From Pseudopyrenochaeta lycopersici (lineage: Eukaryota > Ascomycota > Dothideomycetes > Pleosporales > Pseudopyrenochaetaceae), in NCBI GenBank assembly GCA_003313425.1, contig NHZP01000023.1:930001-994000 (forward strand): DNA of 64,000 bases, in the 5' to 3' direction. The position numbers and the translations under genes were made by a program. Positions 12,770 to 24,565 of this stretch are shown in pieces. Each line of letters opens with the position of its first letter. Within the stretch, counting starts at the first letter, position 1. The notes beneath the pieces are model-generated. The model saw only the letters and a program-made list of their open reading frames with translations, was not told the origin of the DNA and searched no databases.

Positions 12770-13097
12770 TGTGCAGGAACAGAGGCCTCAGCCAACTTCT
12801 CCCTTTTGATGGTAGCCTTGCGCGCAGTGGAAGCAACTGAGCATCTCGTGTTGGTCGAGATGGTGAGGTGCGGGGACAGGTAACGAGGTAGACAAAGGTG
12901 GATAGGCAACGATGAATTGAATAATCGAGACTCTGGTGAAGCAGGACTTGACAGTACGGCGTAGGTAGTACTTGGTGGATTCGATGCCTCCTAAGGAGGT
13001 CCTATCTATCTACCTTTATACCCAGATTTCCCGGCCAAGCCTACCTAATCCTAGCTAAGATGCCCTCAGTAACTACGTCACCAAGTGCATCGGCACA
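12770..13097 (-). repeat. 3' LTR of D
   Basis: This 328-bp copy differs from 24238-24565 at seven places by eye. In every case this copy has A or T where the other has G or C. On the minus strand it follows the purine run GTAGGGGAGG at about 13100-13112, a good polypurine tract. Confidence 0.9.
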
Positions 13098-13312
13098 TAC
13101 CTCCCCTACTTAAGAGCTTTGCCCCATAAAGCTCAGCATCCTATCATAAGAGGTAAAATAAAAGAAAATAACAAAGGAAAAAGGTCGACTCGACCCAAGA
13201 TAGAATACAAATAACCACGAAGGAAAGAGATCTCAGACTGTCCCCCAACCTACACCTCATCTCCTTATATCTCTTACTCCTCATCCTCCGTCTCTTAGAT
13301 TTGCTTAACCTT

Positions 13313-16300
13313 TTAGCTCTGAATCCGCTGGCTGCGTCGAGTCCCCTCACTTCCCTCGCTCCTTCCTGGCTGCCGAGTTGACTTCCTAGCAGGCCTAGTC
13401 GTTAGCGGTGGGTCCTTATAAAGCTCGTCGTGGGTAACAGGAAGCCTAGTAGGGCGAGGAGTTGGCGGCGACATACTCACTAGAGAACTCAACGGGCTCA
13501 ATAGCAAACCTGCTAACAAGGTTCTACTATAAGGGCGACGGGTGCTTAGAGACGCCGTTCGTCGGTTAAGCGCATCAGGCCAAGCTCGTTCCTCCTAGCT
13601 CAATTTGTTAAGGAGTTACGACAAGGCCGTATCCTTATTGACTTCTCTATCGTAAACGTACCATTCACTCGTCTGAGCTAGGTGCTTTCCTTTGTTGAAG
13701 AAGTAGGACTAAGAAGGAATATCACTGTCTGATCAATACGCAGCTTCTTCGTACATCTTAATAATCTCCTAGTAACGTTTCACCATCCTTACAGTCTCTT
13801 TTCGGCTGGCTTGGATTTCTGCTATGATATCTTTGTAGGTACTCATGTCTGGGTTAAAGATATCGTGCATGGCATCTCAAACAACAGGGTCATCCCACCT
13901 AACAAGGCCACCTACTGCTCGTGAGATAGGATGACTATAAATGGGTTGCGTAGCTCCTAGGAAAGGCCATTTAATACCTCCGTATTTGTTTAGGTAACCA
14001 AAGGGCGTGCATAGGGCCTCAGTAAGGTGCTGATAAGCAGTTATGATCGATTGGTAGCTGCCCATCTCGGGAACCTCCATAGTTTCCATGTCGTTGTTAA
14101 CTTTCACGTACCAGGGCAGCACAGTTCGTCGTTCAATAGTAGATGGTCCAGTTGAGCCATGAGGCAGGCGTAGATCCGAAATCCTTACCTCACCTCGTTT
14201 GCATAGCTGCTTCGTCCATTGTACGTTAGGCCACTTCTCCCTCAGTTCCTGTAGGAAGTGTGTGGCATCACTCCATGATTCGATTGGCCCTGTGCCATTA
14301 TCTTGACCTAAGTTCTCGCGCCATTCTTAGTAACCATCAATAATATTATAGAAGCCTAGCAACATCTCAGTGCAGTTATGTTCGTCCTCATTATTAAAAG
14401 AGACACTGCCTTGAATCATGTCTACCCCGCGTCCAGAGTAAACTGCCTGAGCAATGTTAAGATCAACATAGCAGAAGTAAGTCTTATCACCTAGTTTTGC
14501 ATATTTAGCGTAGTATAGGTACGAGATAAGGTGAGGCTCCCTTCAAATAGCCGCATAGATCAGGTAATATTCAAGATCTCCGCGGACCAGCTACTGCGGC
14601 AACGAGTAATACATCGTACGTCCCCAACCGAGGTTATCTTTACCACCAATCCGGCGAGTATAGTAGTCGTACATCTTAAAGCTTTCATCAATAATTTTAA
14701 CTAGTTCCTTGTCCTTCCAGATCCAGCTAAAGACGTCGCGGACAATGCTCCCTGTTCGTTTAAATTCGTTAATCAAAGGTTGAAGCTTCATCATCCCTAT
14801 AAATGCTTCCCAGTCAATATTAGGTGCAGTCTGTACAGGCCTATATCAGTAGCTCTTAAGATCCTCATAGGTGCGGCTACCTTAGTGCAACTTTGTAAAA
14901 AGGACTTATATAACCGGGTCAGCTCAATATTCTCCAATCTTATCTTTGCAGAGGTACAGGACAAGCAAGACTTCCTGGATCTAACAGTAGTTCATGCCGT
15001 GATAGAACACCCCTACGTAAGACGCGACATAGGTGGAGTGAAAGTAACAGACACGATCAGGATCAGGTACACGGTTGCCTCGCTCATCCAACAGTTAACT
15101 GTAGTTGACAGTTTCGCGGTACCATTCCTCTAGGAGCTTGAACTGCTTCTAGATCTCAACCTTCCTGTGTAGCTTTATTTACGAAAGCATCTTAGCTATA
15201 ACAGATTCCTTATTCTTACACCTGCAAGAAGTGTGCGGGGCGAAAGCTAGAACAATAGAATCTTCTTATCCTTCAATACTTTCCAGGATATCTAGGTTCA
15301 CGTCAAGCGCTTCAAGCGTCCCTGCTTAGCTGTCTCTAAATTGAGTAGCTGCGCGAGTTTGCCTTAAGCTAATTAGTCCTGGGGCCAACGGCATTAATCG
15401 TAATCAGTTACCTAGATATGCGACATCTTTTCTTAAGGTTGCCCTAATATTATTCAATTAGATCAGTTCCGCCTCTAGACGAGAAGCAAGTTAAGGGGAC
15501 TAGACAATCTCATCAATAGACGCGTACCGTGAATGTTAATGGCTCCCTATAGATCGCGACCTACTTCAGAGTCGCTAATGCTTAATAGGTAACTGTACTC
15601 CTGGACTGCCTTGACAGGAGGACTGACTTAATCGCCTACTTGATCTCGCGACTTCAATAGCGCGAATCTAAGGGACGATAAGCCCGCACGCATGTATCTA
15701 GAGTCCTTATTCAATAAGCCATTAGTCATCCTTCGTGACTACATTAGTGCGCGTCTTGCTTAAGTGTTCAAGCTTCCCAAACCATTTCAGTACTCCTTTC
15801 CAGAATAGGTGCTTATTATCATTCTCGCGCGTACGAGTATAAACGTCCGTGTCACCTTTTTGAACCCCGTTCTTAGTGGCTGACGCCCTCAAGTTCTTGT
15901 CATCCCACGATCGAGTCACATAGGCAGGAATTATTCGCAAGGTTGCTTTCGTGTTGCTAATATCAGTTACGTTCACGAACTTGTCTTGACGCCTTTTCGG
16001 ATCTTGGAGTCGTAGGATGAGTTCCGTATTAAGGTACGGCGCGAGGTCTATAATCTCGACTCGTCGCAGGAGGAATACGAGGTCAGTAACGCCCGAATGG
16101 CTGTATATAACCGAACTCATGTGTACACTGATAACCTGATCAAAAAGAGGCTTATGTGAGCTCTTAAGGTAGCTTGTGGCTGATCGCAACTCGCTGCCTT
16201 GCTTGGCTTAATAGTCCTTAACATCTTTGACTATAGGAAACTAGGCGTCAAACTAGTGCACACCTCCGAATTCAGCCATAAGGGCCGCGTTGTTCTTGAA

Positions 16301-16657
16301 TGCCTAAGCAGCCGCACCAACTAGGTCAAGGAGTTCGTCGACGTATGAGCTGCAAGAGATCATCCACTCAGTTACCATATGTTTCTGAACGTGCGATAGT
16401 TACTTAACCAGTTCCTCGTAGAAGTCTTTGAACGTAGTCCTGCCCTTCCAAGGTACGACGTATTATCCGTAATTCTAGAAGTTAATACCGCAATCAGGCA
16501 CACGCGTGATTTGCTGCGTCAATTAAGGCTAGTCAGATATGTTCAAGTAAGTTGCTAACTTATCTGATAAGCCTAGAGTCTGAGGCGGCGGTAGGAGTTT
16601 TGGCACAACAGATCGTCAAGGTAGGGTGCCTAGTAGGTCCCTCCTAGAACCGCTCAT
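13313..16657 (-). pseudogene. Extra 1,115-codon frame of Gypsy D, function unknown
   Basis: One minus-strand frame runs from ATG at 16657 (MSGSRRDLLG) to TAA at 13313 without a shift. About 40 internal TAA, TAG or TGA codons interrupt it, nearly all explicable as RIP of Gln, Trp or Arg codons. Open segments in the same frame lie at 15722-16189, 14591-14794, 13877-14122 and 13313-13519. It has no RT, integrase, Gag or obvious envelope features. Visible traits are Trp- and Tyr-rich segments (WSDATHFLQELREKWP, ERRTVLPWYVKVNND), a Pro/Ser/Arg-rich C-terminus and a final basic RRSQRIQS that could be a nuclear signal. The family was not recognised. It has the same orientation as pol, so it is more likely an accessory gene than a chance insertion. 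Confidence 0.65.
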
Positions 16658-17085
16658 AATTGTTTGCTTAGTTGAACTAGTTTGTGAAATATAGCAGCGT
16701 CTAGCAAGGGTTGATAGTTAGCTGCTAGCAAGATGTTGATTATTAAAAAAGGGAAGTAACAAGCTTCGCAGGCGGGGTTTTTATCCTTTCGTTGCTGTAC
16801 ATTGTTTCTTAACCTCACCTTTACCTACACTAATTGCGACAGGTAATTTTTATCGCTTTTTAACTGTTTGTTTCGTTATTGGTGGGCGCAAACGTAAAGT
16901 TAGCGCGTTAGCCAATCACAGGGTTTCCCGGGTCACGCTAGTCGCACCCAAGGCAAGTCCTGATTAGCCAACACCTACGCCGGGCATCTGAAATTCACAT
17001 CCACAACAGCTTACCGCCTGTTTGTTTCCTATTATATCGTGAATATGTGAGGCAATTTTACTTACTCATATTGCCTTCCCCTCCC
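16658..17085 (-). promoter_or_regulatory. Spacer between pol and the extra frame of D, possible internal promoter
   Basis: No coding frame is seen. On the plus strand positions 16909-16970 contain CCAAT boxes facing each other (GCCAATCACAGGG and CCTGATTAGCC). They form a roughly 84% copy of 21481-21542, which is coding sequence inside D gag. The spacer could promote transcription of the downstream frame; this is inference from position and CCAAT boxes only. Confidence 0.35.
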
Positions 17086-20000
17086 TCACTTAGAGACTTT
17101 TGGCCGTCCCTTAGCCTACAATAGTTCGTCTTCGGACGTCGTGTCAGATTCAGAATCCATAAATTCTTTAGAATACGCCTCTTTCTCTGTCGTTGTCAAC
17201 CTCCTTGGTATAACTTAGACTGATGTGTGGTTTGGGTGGGTCACTGCATCTAATATTATGACTAGGTCTCGATTAACTAATTTTCTGGATTCAAGGTTTC
17301 GCAGGCGACCTCCCTCCACTTCAGGCTCGTCGTTGCCTGGTTCATCTTAAGACTAGTCAAACTGAGCCGGTGGCTCTTAAAAGAGGTGTACCTCTTCCCA
17401 TAACAATAGTTCCCATAATTTTATTCTTCCTCGGTCTTCAGCGGCTATATTCAACAGGTCTCTCTGGATAAATAGCTTCAAACAATAACCTGGCGTGGTG
17501 TGGGCGAACCTTAATCCGTTAAGGTCTTCGAGTCTGTAGGTACCTTAATCCTCAAATACTTCTAAGATTCGATATGGACCTAACCATCTCGTAGTCAGTT
17601 TTCTTAACCTAGACATGTCAATCTCACGTATCGAATCCCATAGCAGGACCAAGTCTCCATCCTTCATCTCTCGTCGTTCGATTTCTTTATAATCGTCCCA
17701 GTATTCCTTTTTCGCCGCACGCATTCGCTCAGTTTTCACGACTGCCTCTTCAACAAGCTGGTCTCTGAGGTCGATCTGCATTACTCATACTGCAAGAAGA
17801 TGTTCTTTATCATAGATTTGGCGGAAGGGAAGTGTCTGCCAAGTTAGCAAGGCCAGCTCAATTGGCAGGACTAGGTTTTGTCCAGTAATAAGTTAGAAGG
17901 CTGAATACCTAGTTTATTCCTAGATTAATATCCTGTCCGCCAACAACACAGCCGGGAGATTCGTAACCCATAATCCTAGTAACTTAGCAAGCGCATTCAC
18001 AATTAGTTTGTGACCGCCTTCAACTTTGCCCATCGCTTAAGGGTTATGAGCTGATGATTGGACGCGCCTGATCTTGTATATCTTAGCGAGGGCTACGACG
18101 ACTTTAGCAAAATCAGGTCCTCCATCTACCATCAATTTCCTCGTCATACTCCATCTACATATAATTTCTTCGTAGATAAACTTCGCAATAGTTAAGGACT
18201 TATTGTTAGGGATTGCGCGACCTTCAACCCATCCAGATAGGTATTCCCTAGCAAGGACTAGAAATCTCTTTCCGTTTTGCTCCAGCATGTATACCACGTC
18301 AATTACAATTAATTCCCACAGCGCGTAACTATAGGTGTTAGTAAGCATATCCACCATGCGCTTAGAAGATCTTAGTTAGCATTCTTCACAGGCTGATATT
18401 TAAAGCTTGACGTCGCCGTACATGCTTTTCCACCAATACCTTTATACCATCATGCTGTACACGCCTGTAACGCCTCAATGTCCGATGACTTCATAAATGT
18501 CGCTTATAGCTGCTGCTCGTAAGTCAGGGTCATCAACTACCCTGCAGACTGCGATATTTCGTGACATTTTTCTGAATAGATAGCCATCTCTAACAAAGAA
18601 GTTCATAGCTTTCTTTTTCCATGCTCGAAGTTCCTTCCTTATAAGATTAGGTGGAAGTTTCAGTGATAGGAGGAATTAGGCGATTTCCTCTAAAGTGTTC
18701 AAGTATTCGTTCTTTAAGGCCCGTCCTTGAATAGGTAGCGCCTCATCCATCGCGCTGATTAGGTGTTCAACGTATTCCTCTAAATCATCCTCCGTCTAAT
18801 CTAGTAGTTCCCATCCGTCAGGTTTTAGGTACCGCGATAATGCGTCAGCTACCACATACTTTTTGCCAGGCACGTACTTAATGTCGAATTCCCACATAAG
18901 AATCGCGGCCATCCATCTATTCATGACAGATCCTGGCGTCTCAGCTAATGATCGGTTCAACTGCGCGATCAACGTCTGCGCGTCCGTCTCAATTGTGAAG
19001 TTCTGCCCATATAGCCAAGTTCCGAATTTCTTCAGCGCCCAAAGCACCGCCCTACATTCAAGCTTAGTTAAATGCCACTGACTTTCAGCTCATGACCACA
19101 TCACACTTTCAAACCGACAAGGATAACGCTTCCCATCCTCACCTTCCTGCTCAAGTACAGCTCCTGCACCTTCTTTACTCCCATCAACCCCAAGGTAGAA
19201 TCTCCGTCCACATTTATAATCCAGGCTAGCTAATGCAGGAGCATTAGTGATTTTGTTTTTTAGATCCCGCATTACTTCTTATTGCGGCGATTCCTATGCC
19301 CATTCTATTTCGTTTCGTAAGAGGGTAAACAACAGTTTTGCTCAAATAGCGAAACTTGGTACCCAGATACGATAATAGACACATATTCTAAGGAACATCC
19401 GCACTTCTTTTACGTTCCTGCATTTAGGCCAATCTCGAATCTTAGCCACTTTCTAGTAATCTAGATGCCTTCCTTCAGCACCTACTTCATAACCGACGAC
19501 ACCTAGCCTGTCCATTCCCCAGTAACACTTTGTCCCTAAGACTGTAGCCCTAGCTCTTTTAATGTCAGCAAGTACCCCGTCTAGCTGTTAGATATATTCT
19601 AGCACATATCTTCGAACTCCTAGTAATGCTTCTTCGTTATTGTACGTTAATTTTAAGCCACCACACGTGATATCATCTAGGAATAGCGCAGTATGAGGCC
19701 AATGTCTGATCAGGATTTTCATCATTATCCGCTAAAAAGCACCGACTAAGTTCGTGGCTCCTTAAACCATCGTGCATGATCTCAACAACCCAATTAGCGT
19801 CTAGAATGCAGTTATGTCTCTGCTGTCAGGGTGAAGTGTAATCTAATCATATCCTAAAAACAGATCCATAAGAGAGAGGATCTTGCATCCAGCAAATTGT
19901 TCTGAGAATTCGTCAGCTGTCAGTAGGAGATTCGCATCCCGTATTAAAACCTTATTCATATAAACCGCGTTGTTAATAAGCTAGTACTTCTTATCTTTCT

Positions 20001-20844
20001 TAGCAACCAGGAACCACGGGTTCCTATACTGACTATCACACCATTTAAGGGTTCCTCAGTCAATTCTTTCTCGAAACATCGCTACTACCTCTTCCTCAAT
20101 CCCTCTTAGCACAGAAAAAGACTTAACCTGCCATGCTTTATAAGGTATCGTCTTTATCTTGTATAGCGGGCACACGTCTTCGCTAATCCTTCCTGATTCA
20201 GTAAAGGTAAAGGCTATTACTGCTTCTCAATTCATCAACATATCTAGCATCAACTGCTTTTCTCGGGCCCGCAGGGATCCAAGCTTCAGTTAATTTATTC
20301 GTTCAGAAGTGAGGCGAGACCCTCGTGGAAAATCCGCGTATCGTTATTCAAAGAGATAATTAGAAGGTCCCGGGCTAGGCCCCTTCAGGCTTAAGCGAAG
20401 CAACTAGTTCTCAACTACGATTTCTAGCCAGTCTTCCCTTCTGAATTCCATTGGTTCTAGGGGGCGCGGCTCATCAATTAGCCTTACTTTGTCTGCCACC
20501 TTCTTATACATTATATTAACTTGTAACTACCGTCTTCGCTAGCTCTAAGTTTGGCGGTTTAGTTCGCACATAATACTTTCAAGGCTTACTTCTAGACTAG
20601 CTGTCGCGTTCGACGAGATAAGTTGTGACGCAGCATAGTCCTTTCATACTTGTAACTTGCTTCTGTCTCGTATAGTAAACAAGTGCGAAAAGTCTCCGAA
20701 ATCTAACTTATCGTCAATAAGATGGACTTCCTGGTAATGCTTAGCTCGAGCGATGTCGCTGATATCCTTGTTTTCTGGGGTGTCAATGTCGGTATGCGAA
20801 CGCACTTCCCCCATCTGTGCGCTCGCATCTAGTTTTCCAAGTCA
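17086..20844 (-). pseudogene. Pol of Gypsy D: RT, RNase H and integrase
   Basis: This frame is -1 relative to gag-protease and ends at TGA 17088-17086. It contains RT with FLDDITCGG near 19680; RNase H with YLGVDGSKEGAG (19200), LTKLECRAVLWALKKF (19050) and IETDAQTLIAQL; and a RNase H-integrase linker with VADALSRYLK (18840). Integrase follows, with IDVVYM (18300) and VDGGPDF (18125) as catalytic Asp segments and a GPY/F module RWLGPYRILEV near 17570. A 150-residue acidic tail follows in place of a chromodomain. Scattered TAG and TAA codons at Gln and Trp positions break it, but fewer than in X. Pol makes and inserts the DNA copy of the element. Confidence 0.82.
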
Positions 20845-23834
20845 TCAGAATCTACCACTACCATACTTAGGTGAAAGGGCGTCAGATCTGATGCCAGGAA
20901 GACTGCGTTCCTCGTTCCATCCTCGGAGATTATTCGACACGTGACCCGACCATACACGTTATACTAGATAGCCAACCTTACCGTAGAACACCAGGGATTA
21001 CCAAGGATAGCTAACCTCGTTAGATTAGCTATTATTCGGAAGTGCGTCCTCATAACAACCTCCCCTACTTTAACTAGGACGTCCTAAGCCGTGCCAATGA
21101 AGGCGTCAGTGTCTCCCGTTACACTCATAATCCCATTCATCTGCCCAGGGCGTTGCTCTATGGCCTCGTAGACAATACTTAAGGCTCGTGCCGCACTTAA
21201 TCTCAAGAGGTTCATTTACGAACCCGTGTCGATAAGGCATTTTACGGCGTTCCCGTTAAACGATGCCCAACAAACAGGAAGGTCGCAATGCATCAGTCTC
21301 ATTCCTCCAAGCCTTTCCTGCGTGGCTGCCCTCTTCGCCGTGACCTTATCCCCATTAATCCAGGTATCAGATTCACCATCAACAATATGTTACTGCTGCG
21401 CGTTGTGTACAGTTGCGATCACGTTGCATTTCAATACCTGGGGTTTAGGTTCGTCGCGTTTATCAGAGTTCAGATAGTTCTGGCCAATCACAGGGCTTCC
21501 CGGGTCACGCTTAGCGCACCTAAGGCGGCTCCTGATTGGCTGGCTTACTAAAACCATCGCGTTCACTTCTATAGGACGTTTCTTAGTTCCTTCTTCTTCC
21601 TAAAGGAGCTTTCCAACCTAGCCTTTGATATCATTCTACCTAAGTAAGTCTCCTATAGTTAATCCTTGTACTTCTTGCTTTAAGATAGCTGATGCAATCC
21701 TGGATAGTTGGTGGATTTCCAGGCTTTATTCTTTATCGTGAGTCTCTTGGAATTGAACCTTCTTTTCTTTGCCTTAATACGCGTAATTAACAGGTGGCTT
21801 GAGGTAATCTAGTATCTGATGGGGTGGCGGCTTGGCAGTGACTGTTGCTCCTCTGTGCGGCGTTGTGACAGGCACGCCCGCGGGTCCTATATCGTGCATA
21901 ATCTCGTCGCCCTCGTATCTTTGTCTTAAAGTAGGCGTAGCTAAAGCAGTCGGCCCTTTCTCTATGAATTAGCTTAGCTCTTTATTTCGGTTTCCTAGTA
22001 GTTGTCTGGCCAAAATCTTTTGTAGCTGCGCAGGCTTTCGTACCTCGCCTTAGCGAACTCGTTCTAGAGTTTTATCTTTGCTTAGAGTTACTTTTTAACT
22101 AGCTGCACAGACTTCCGCAGTTTCTGGGAGGTCCTTAGGAAACGCCCCCATAATAATATTGTTACTGTCCACGTAATCGAGGCTTATGACTGAGCCGTGA
22201 TGTTGCTAGTTAAGCATGCGATTTTCCTAGAAGTTGCGAAACTCATCTTCTACATCCATCTTAGTTCCTGCGCCAAGGATTTCCGTAACGCTGTTAGCTG
22301 CTAGGTTCTCTTATTATTGACTTCGCCCTAGGTTCCTCACCCCTGCGCGTGAGTCTGTTCCTCTAAACATGTCTGGTCTCACTACTAAAGCTAGCTGGTC
22401 TAGCACATCCTTAGGTACTTTAAAGAATTCCGTAACCTTCTTTTTCAGCCAGTTAAGCTGAAAGCTTGGCGGAATAGACCTAGTGATTTCTCTAAGCTTT
22501 TTATGCGATAGTCCAAAATAATAGATCCTGCGGTTATCTTCCTTTATAAAGAAAGTAGATACCCAGCCTAACGAGACAAGCTCGCGGTATGCATCGCAAT
22601 CTCGAACCAGATGAGCTGCTGAGCCACACATATTACATGTGAGGCGTCGTTCTCGCCCTTGTACCCACGTAGAGCCTTGTCTCTGATCAACGTTTAGAGG
22701 TACATTAGTTACATAACTTCCATCGTTTCGATCATAATACATCCGTTGGCGTGGTTGCGATGGTGCTTGTTGTTGTACCACATGATTGAGGAAGTATGCG
22801 TAATTCGCAGGAGACTGGAGGGCTTTCGCAATAGCCTTGTTTTGGTTCATAACCTCAGTCAACTCAGTAACGTTAATTCTAACGTCTTTAAAGGCTTGTA
22901 CGAGATCCATTACTTCGTCGTCGACCTTAGGTGGTTAAGGCCCTTTCTTCTTTTTAACTACCTTTCTTGCCTCTTCTAAAGCTAAGGAGGAGGTTTTACG
23001 CGGGATGGTGTCATGTTGACTGAGCAGTCGTTGTTCCGCAGCGGCTACCTCCTTTAATTCCTCCTTTTGCTGGTATATCTTCCTCATAAACTTATAGATG
23101 CTTTCTATGTAGTAGGTTTCCAAACGCCTTCCTTCTAGGCTGTCAGGCATCCTAATAAGTACGTCTTCTCTGTCCTTAGCAGGCAGGCCTCGGTAGAATA
23201 GGTAGCCTTTTTCTTTCTCAGATATGTTTCCTGACTTAATGCAGGCTTCTGCATAAATAAGGAAGTTAGCGTAATAGCTAGGCAAGCCAGGGAACTGCAG
23301 CGCTGATTAAGTGATGTAATCCTCAAGGTACGCACGTGTTCCTATTTTAGCACTTTTATCCTCGTCTTTCCAGTATTCCTTAATAAGCTCTTGAAGGCCT
23401 TCCCAATCTCTCCCTTTAAACTCAAGGGATCTTTTAATAAAGTCACTACATTCGTCGTCGCAGAAGTTAGGAAGCACGCGGAGTCTCTCCTCTTAATTAA
23501 GACCTCCGTTTTCCGCGCGGCGATTATAGCTCTTGAGGAACTTGGTCGCGTTGGTTCCGTTGAACACTGGGCCAGTGCCGTGCCTCATAGGCAGCAACAC
23601 GTTTCTCCTGCTCATGTTCGGGGCAGTTGGCATGTCCATTGTCTGTTCTTTTCTCGTTTAACTCGGGGTCTCGATGTCTTTTGTCTTGTTATTACTAGCT
23701 CGCTCAGGCGCAGGCGTAAGGGTGGCTGGCGAGTGCTCCTCCTCGTCCGATGTCTCGATAGCTATTTGTGGAGTTTCTCTGTAGTAACTGAGTTCCGATG
23801 GAAATTCCTCGTAGGTTGACTTGCTAGTTGACAT
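20829..23834 (-). pseudogene. Gag-protease of Gypsy D
   Basis: The frame starts at ATG 23834 (MSTSKSTYEE) after a leader and ends at TAG 20831-20829. It has a capsid-type region with open segments (22935-23285 and 22314-22910) and a CCHC knuckle CNMCGSAAHLVRDC near 22620, which binds RNA. The retropepsin motif LIDTGS lies near 21236-21219, with VILG-like AILGNPW further on. A few in-frame stops at former Gln or Trp codons are consistent with light RIP. The related RIP-degraded Gag of X helps confirm the frame. A +strand frame at 23391-23819 is only its antisense shadow. Confidence 0.82.
20832..20838 (-). promoter_or_regulatory. Candidate -1 ribosomal frameshift site GGAAAAC before TAG
   Basis: Gag-protease ends DLEN then TAG. 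The pol frame is -1 and opens just upstream, after TGATGA. The overlap reads TTG-GAA-AAC-TAG on the minus strand, so AAC can re-pair as AAA; the GAA to GGA slip is imperfect. X has the related GAAAATACGTAGTAG at the aligned place. It is not a canonical heptamer, and RIP may have altered it. Confidence 0.35.
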
Positions 23835-24237
23835 TTAAACTTAGATTCTTAGTTTGCTGGGTGTTTTGTGTTTTGTTTGATTAATTGTCCATAGGACTCG
23901 GCGTTTTTCTCCTTAATACTTAATACCTTGAACTTGAACTTAACGGCTTCGATCCTTCGTTGGTTCCTGTCTGAGAACTGATTTCTTGCTTGCTTAATTT
24001 TCTGATCACTGGCTGATAACTGATAACTGACTATGTGTCCTTTTTATGCATACTGTTATGCGTATCTTAAATAAAAGGCTACGGGTAAGCCTCACTTAAA
24101 GCTTAAAAATTACCTATCCAGATTAGTCTTAGGGTCGTTTTTACCCCTTTCTGTTGTTTTCCAATGGCAGCGGCTTAGGGGATCTCGAGGTTGCACCAAG
24201 AAGTTGATGAAATTTGGCCCCTTGGGCTTCGCCAATT
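23835..24237 (-). other. Untranslated leader of Gypsy D
   Basis: About 400 bp lie between the 5' LTR and the gag ATG. A TATA-like GCATAAAAAGG lies near 24040. The primer site should start at 24237 with AATTGGCGAAGCCC on the minus strand; its tRNA was not identified. Confidence 0.5.
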
Positions 24238-24565
24238 TGTGCAGGAACAGAGGCCTCAGCCAACTTCTCCCTTTTGATGGTAGCCTTGCGCGCAGTGGAA
24301 GCAACTGAGCATCTCGTGTTGGTCGAGATGGTGAGGTGCGGGGACAGGTAACGAGGTAGACAAAGGTGGATAGGCAACGATGAATTGAATGATCGAGACT
24401 CTGGTGAAGCAGGACTTGACAGTACGGCGTGGGTGGTACTTGGTGGATTCGATGCCTCCCAAGGAGGTCCTATCTATCTACCTTTATACCCGGATTTCCC
24501 GGCCAAGCCTACCTAATCCTAGCTGAGATGCCCTCGGTAACTACGTCACCAAGTGCATCGGCACA
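24238..24565 (-). repeat. 5' LTR of D
   Basis: This is the less mutated of the two 328-bp copies. It contains a TATA-like CTTTATACC when read on the plus strand (GGTATAAAG on the minus strand) near 24481-24490. A minus-strand frame at 24141-24377 only crosses the LTR and is not a gene. Confidence 0.9.

Larger units (their letters stand above)
12770..24565 (-). mobile_element. Gypsy D: youngest, 11.8-kb Gypsy element with an extra frame
   Basis: D is bounded by 328-bp LTRs at 12770-13097 and 24238-24565 with perfect TGTGC and GCACA ends. It is flanked by the 4-bp repeat ATAG (12766-12769 and 24566-24569). Order on the minus strand: 5' LTR, leader, gag-protease, pol in the -1 frame, a 430-bp spacer, an extra 1,115-codon frame, a polypurine tract and the 3' LTR. 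It is less RIP-mutated than its hosts, with long open segments, which fits being the latest arrival in this nest. It is related to X but longer than the usual 6-8 kb because of the extra frame. Confidence 0.88.

Noticed and set aside
23391..23819. 142-codon plus-strand frame
   Set aside because: It is antisense to the start of D gag, which aligns with the Gag of X.
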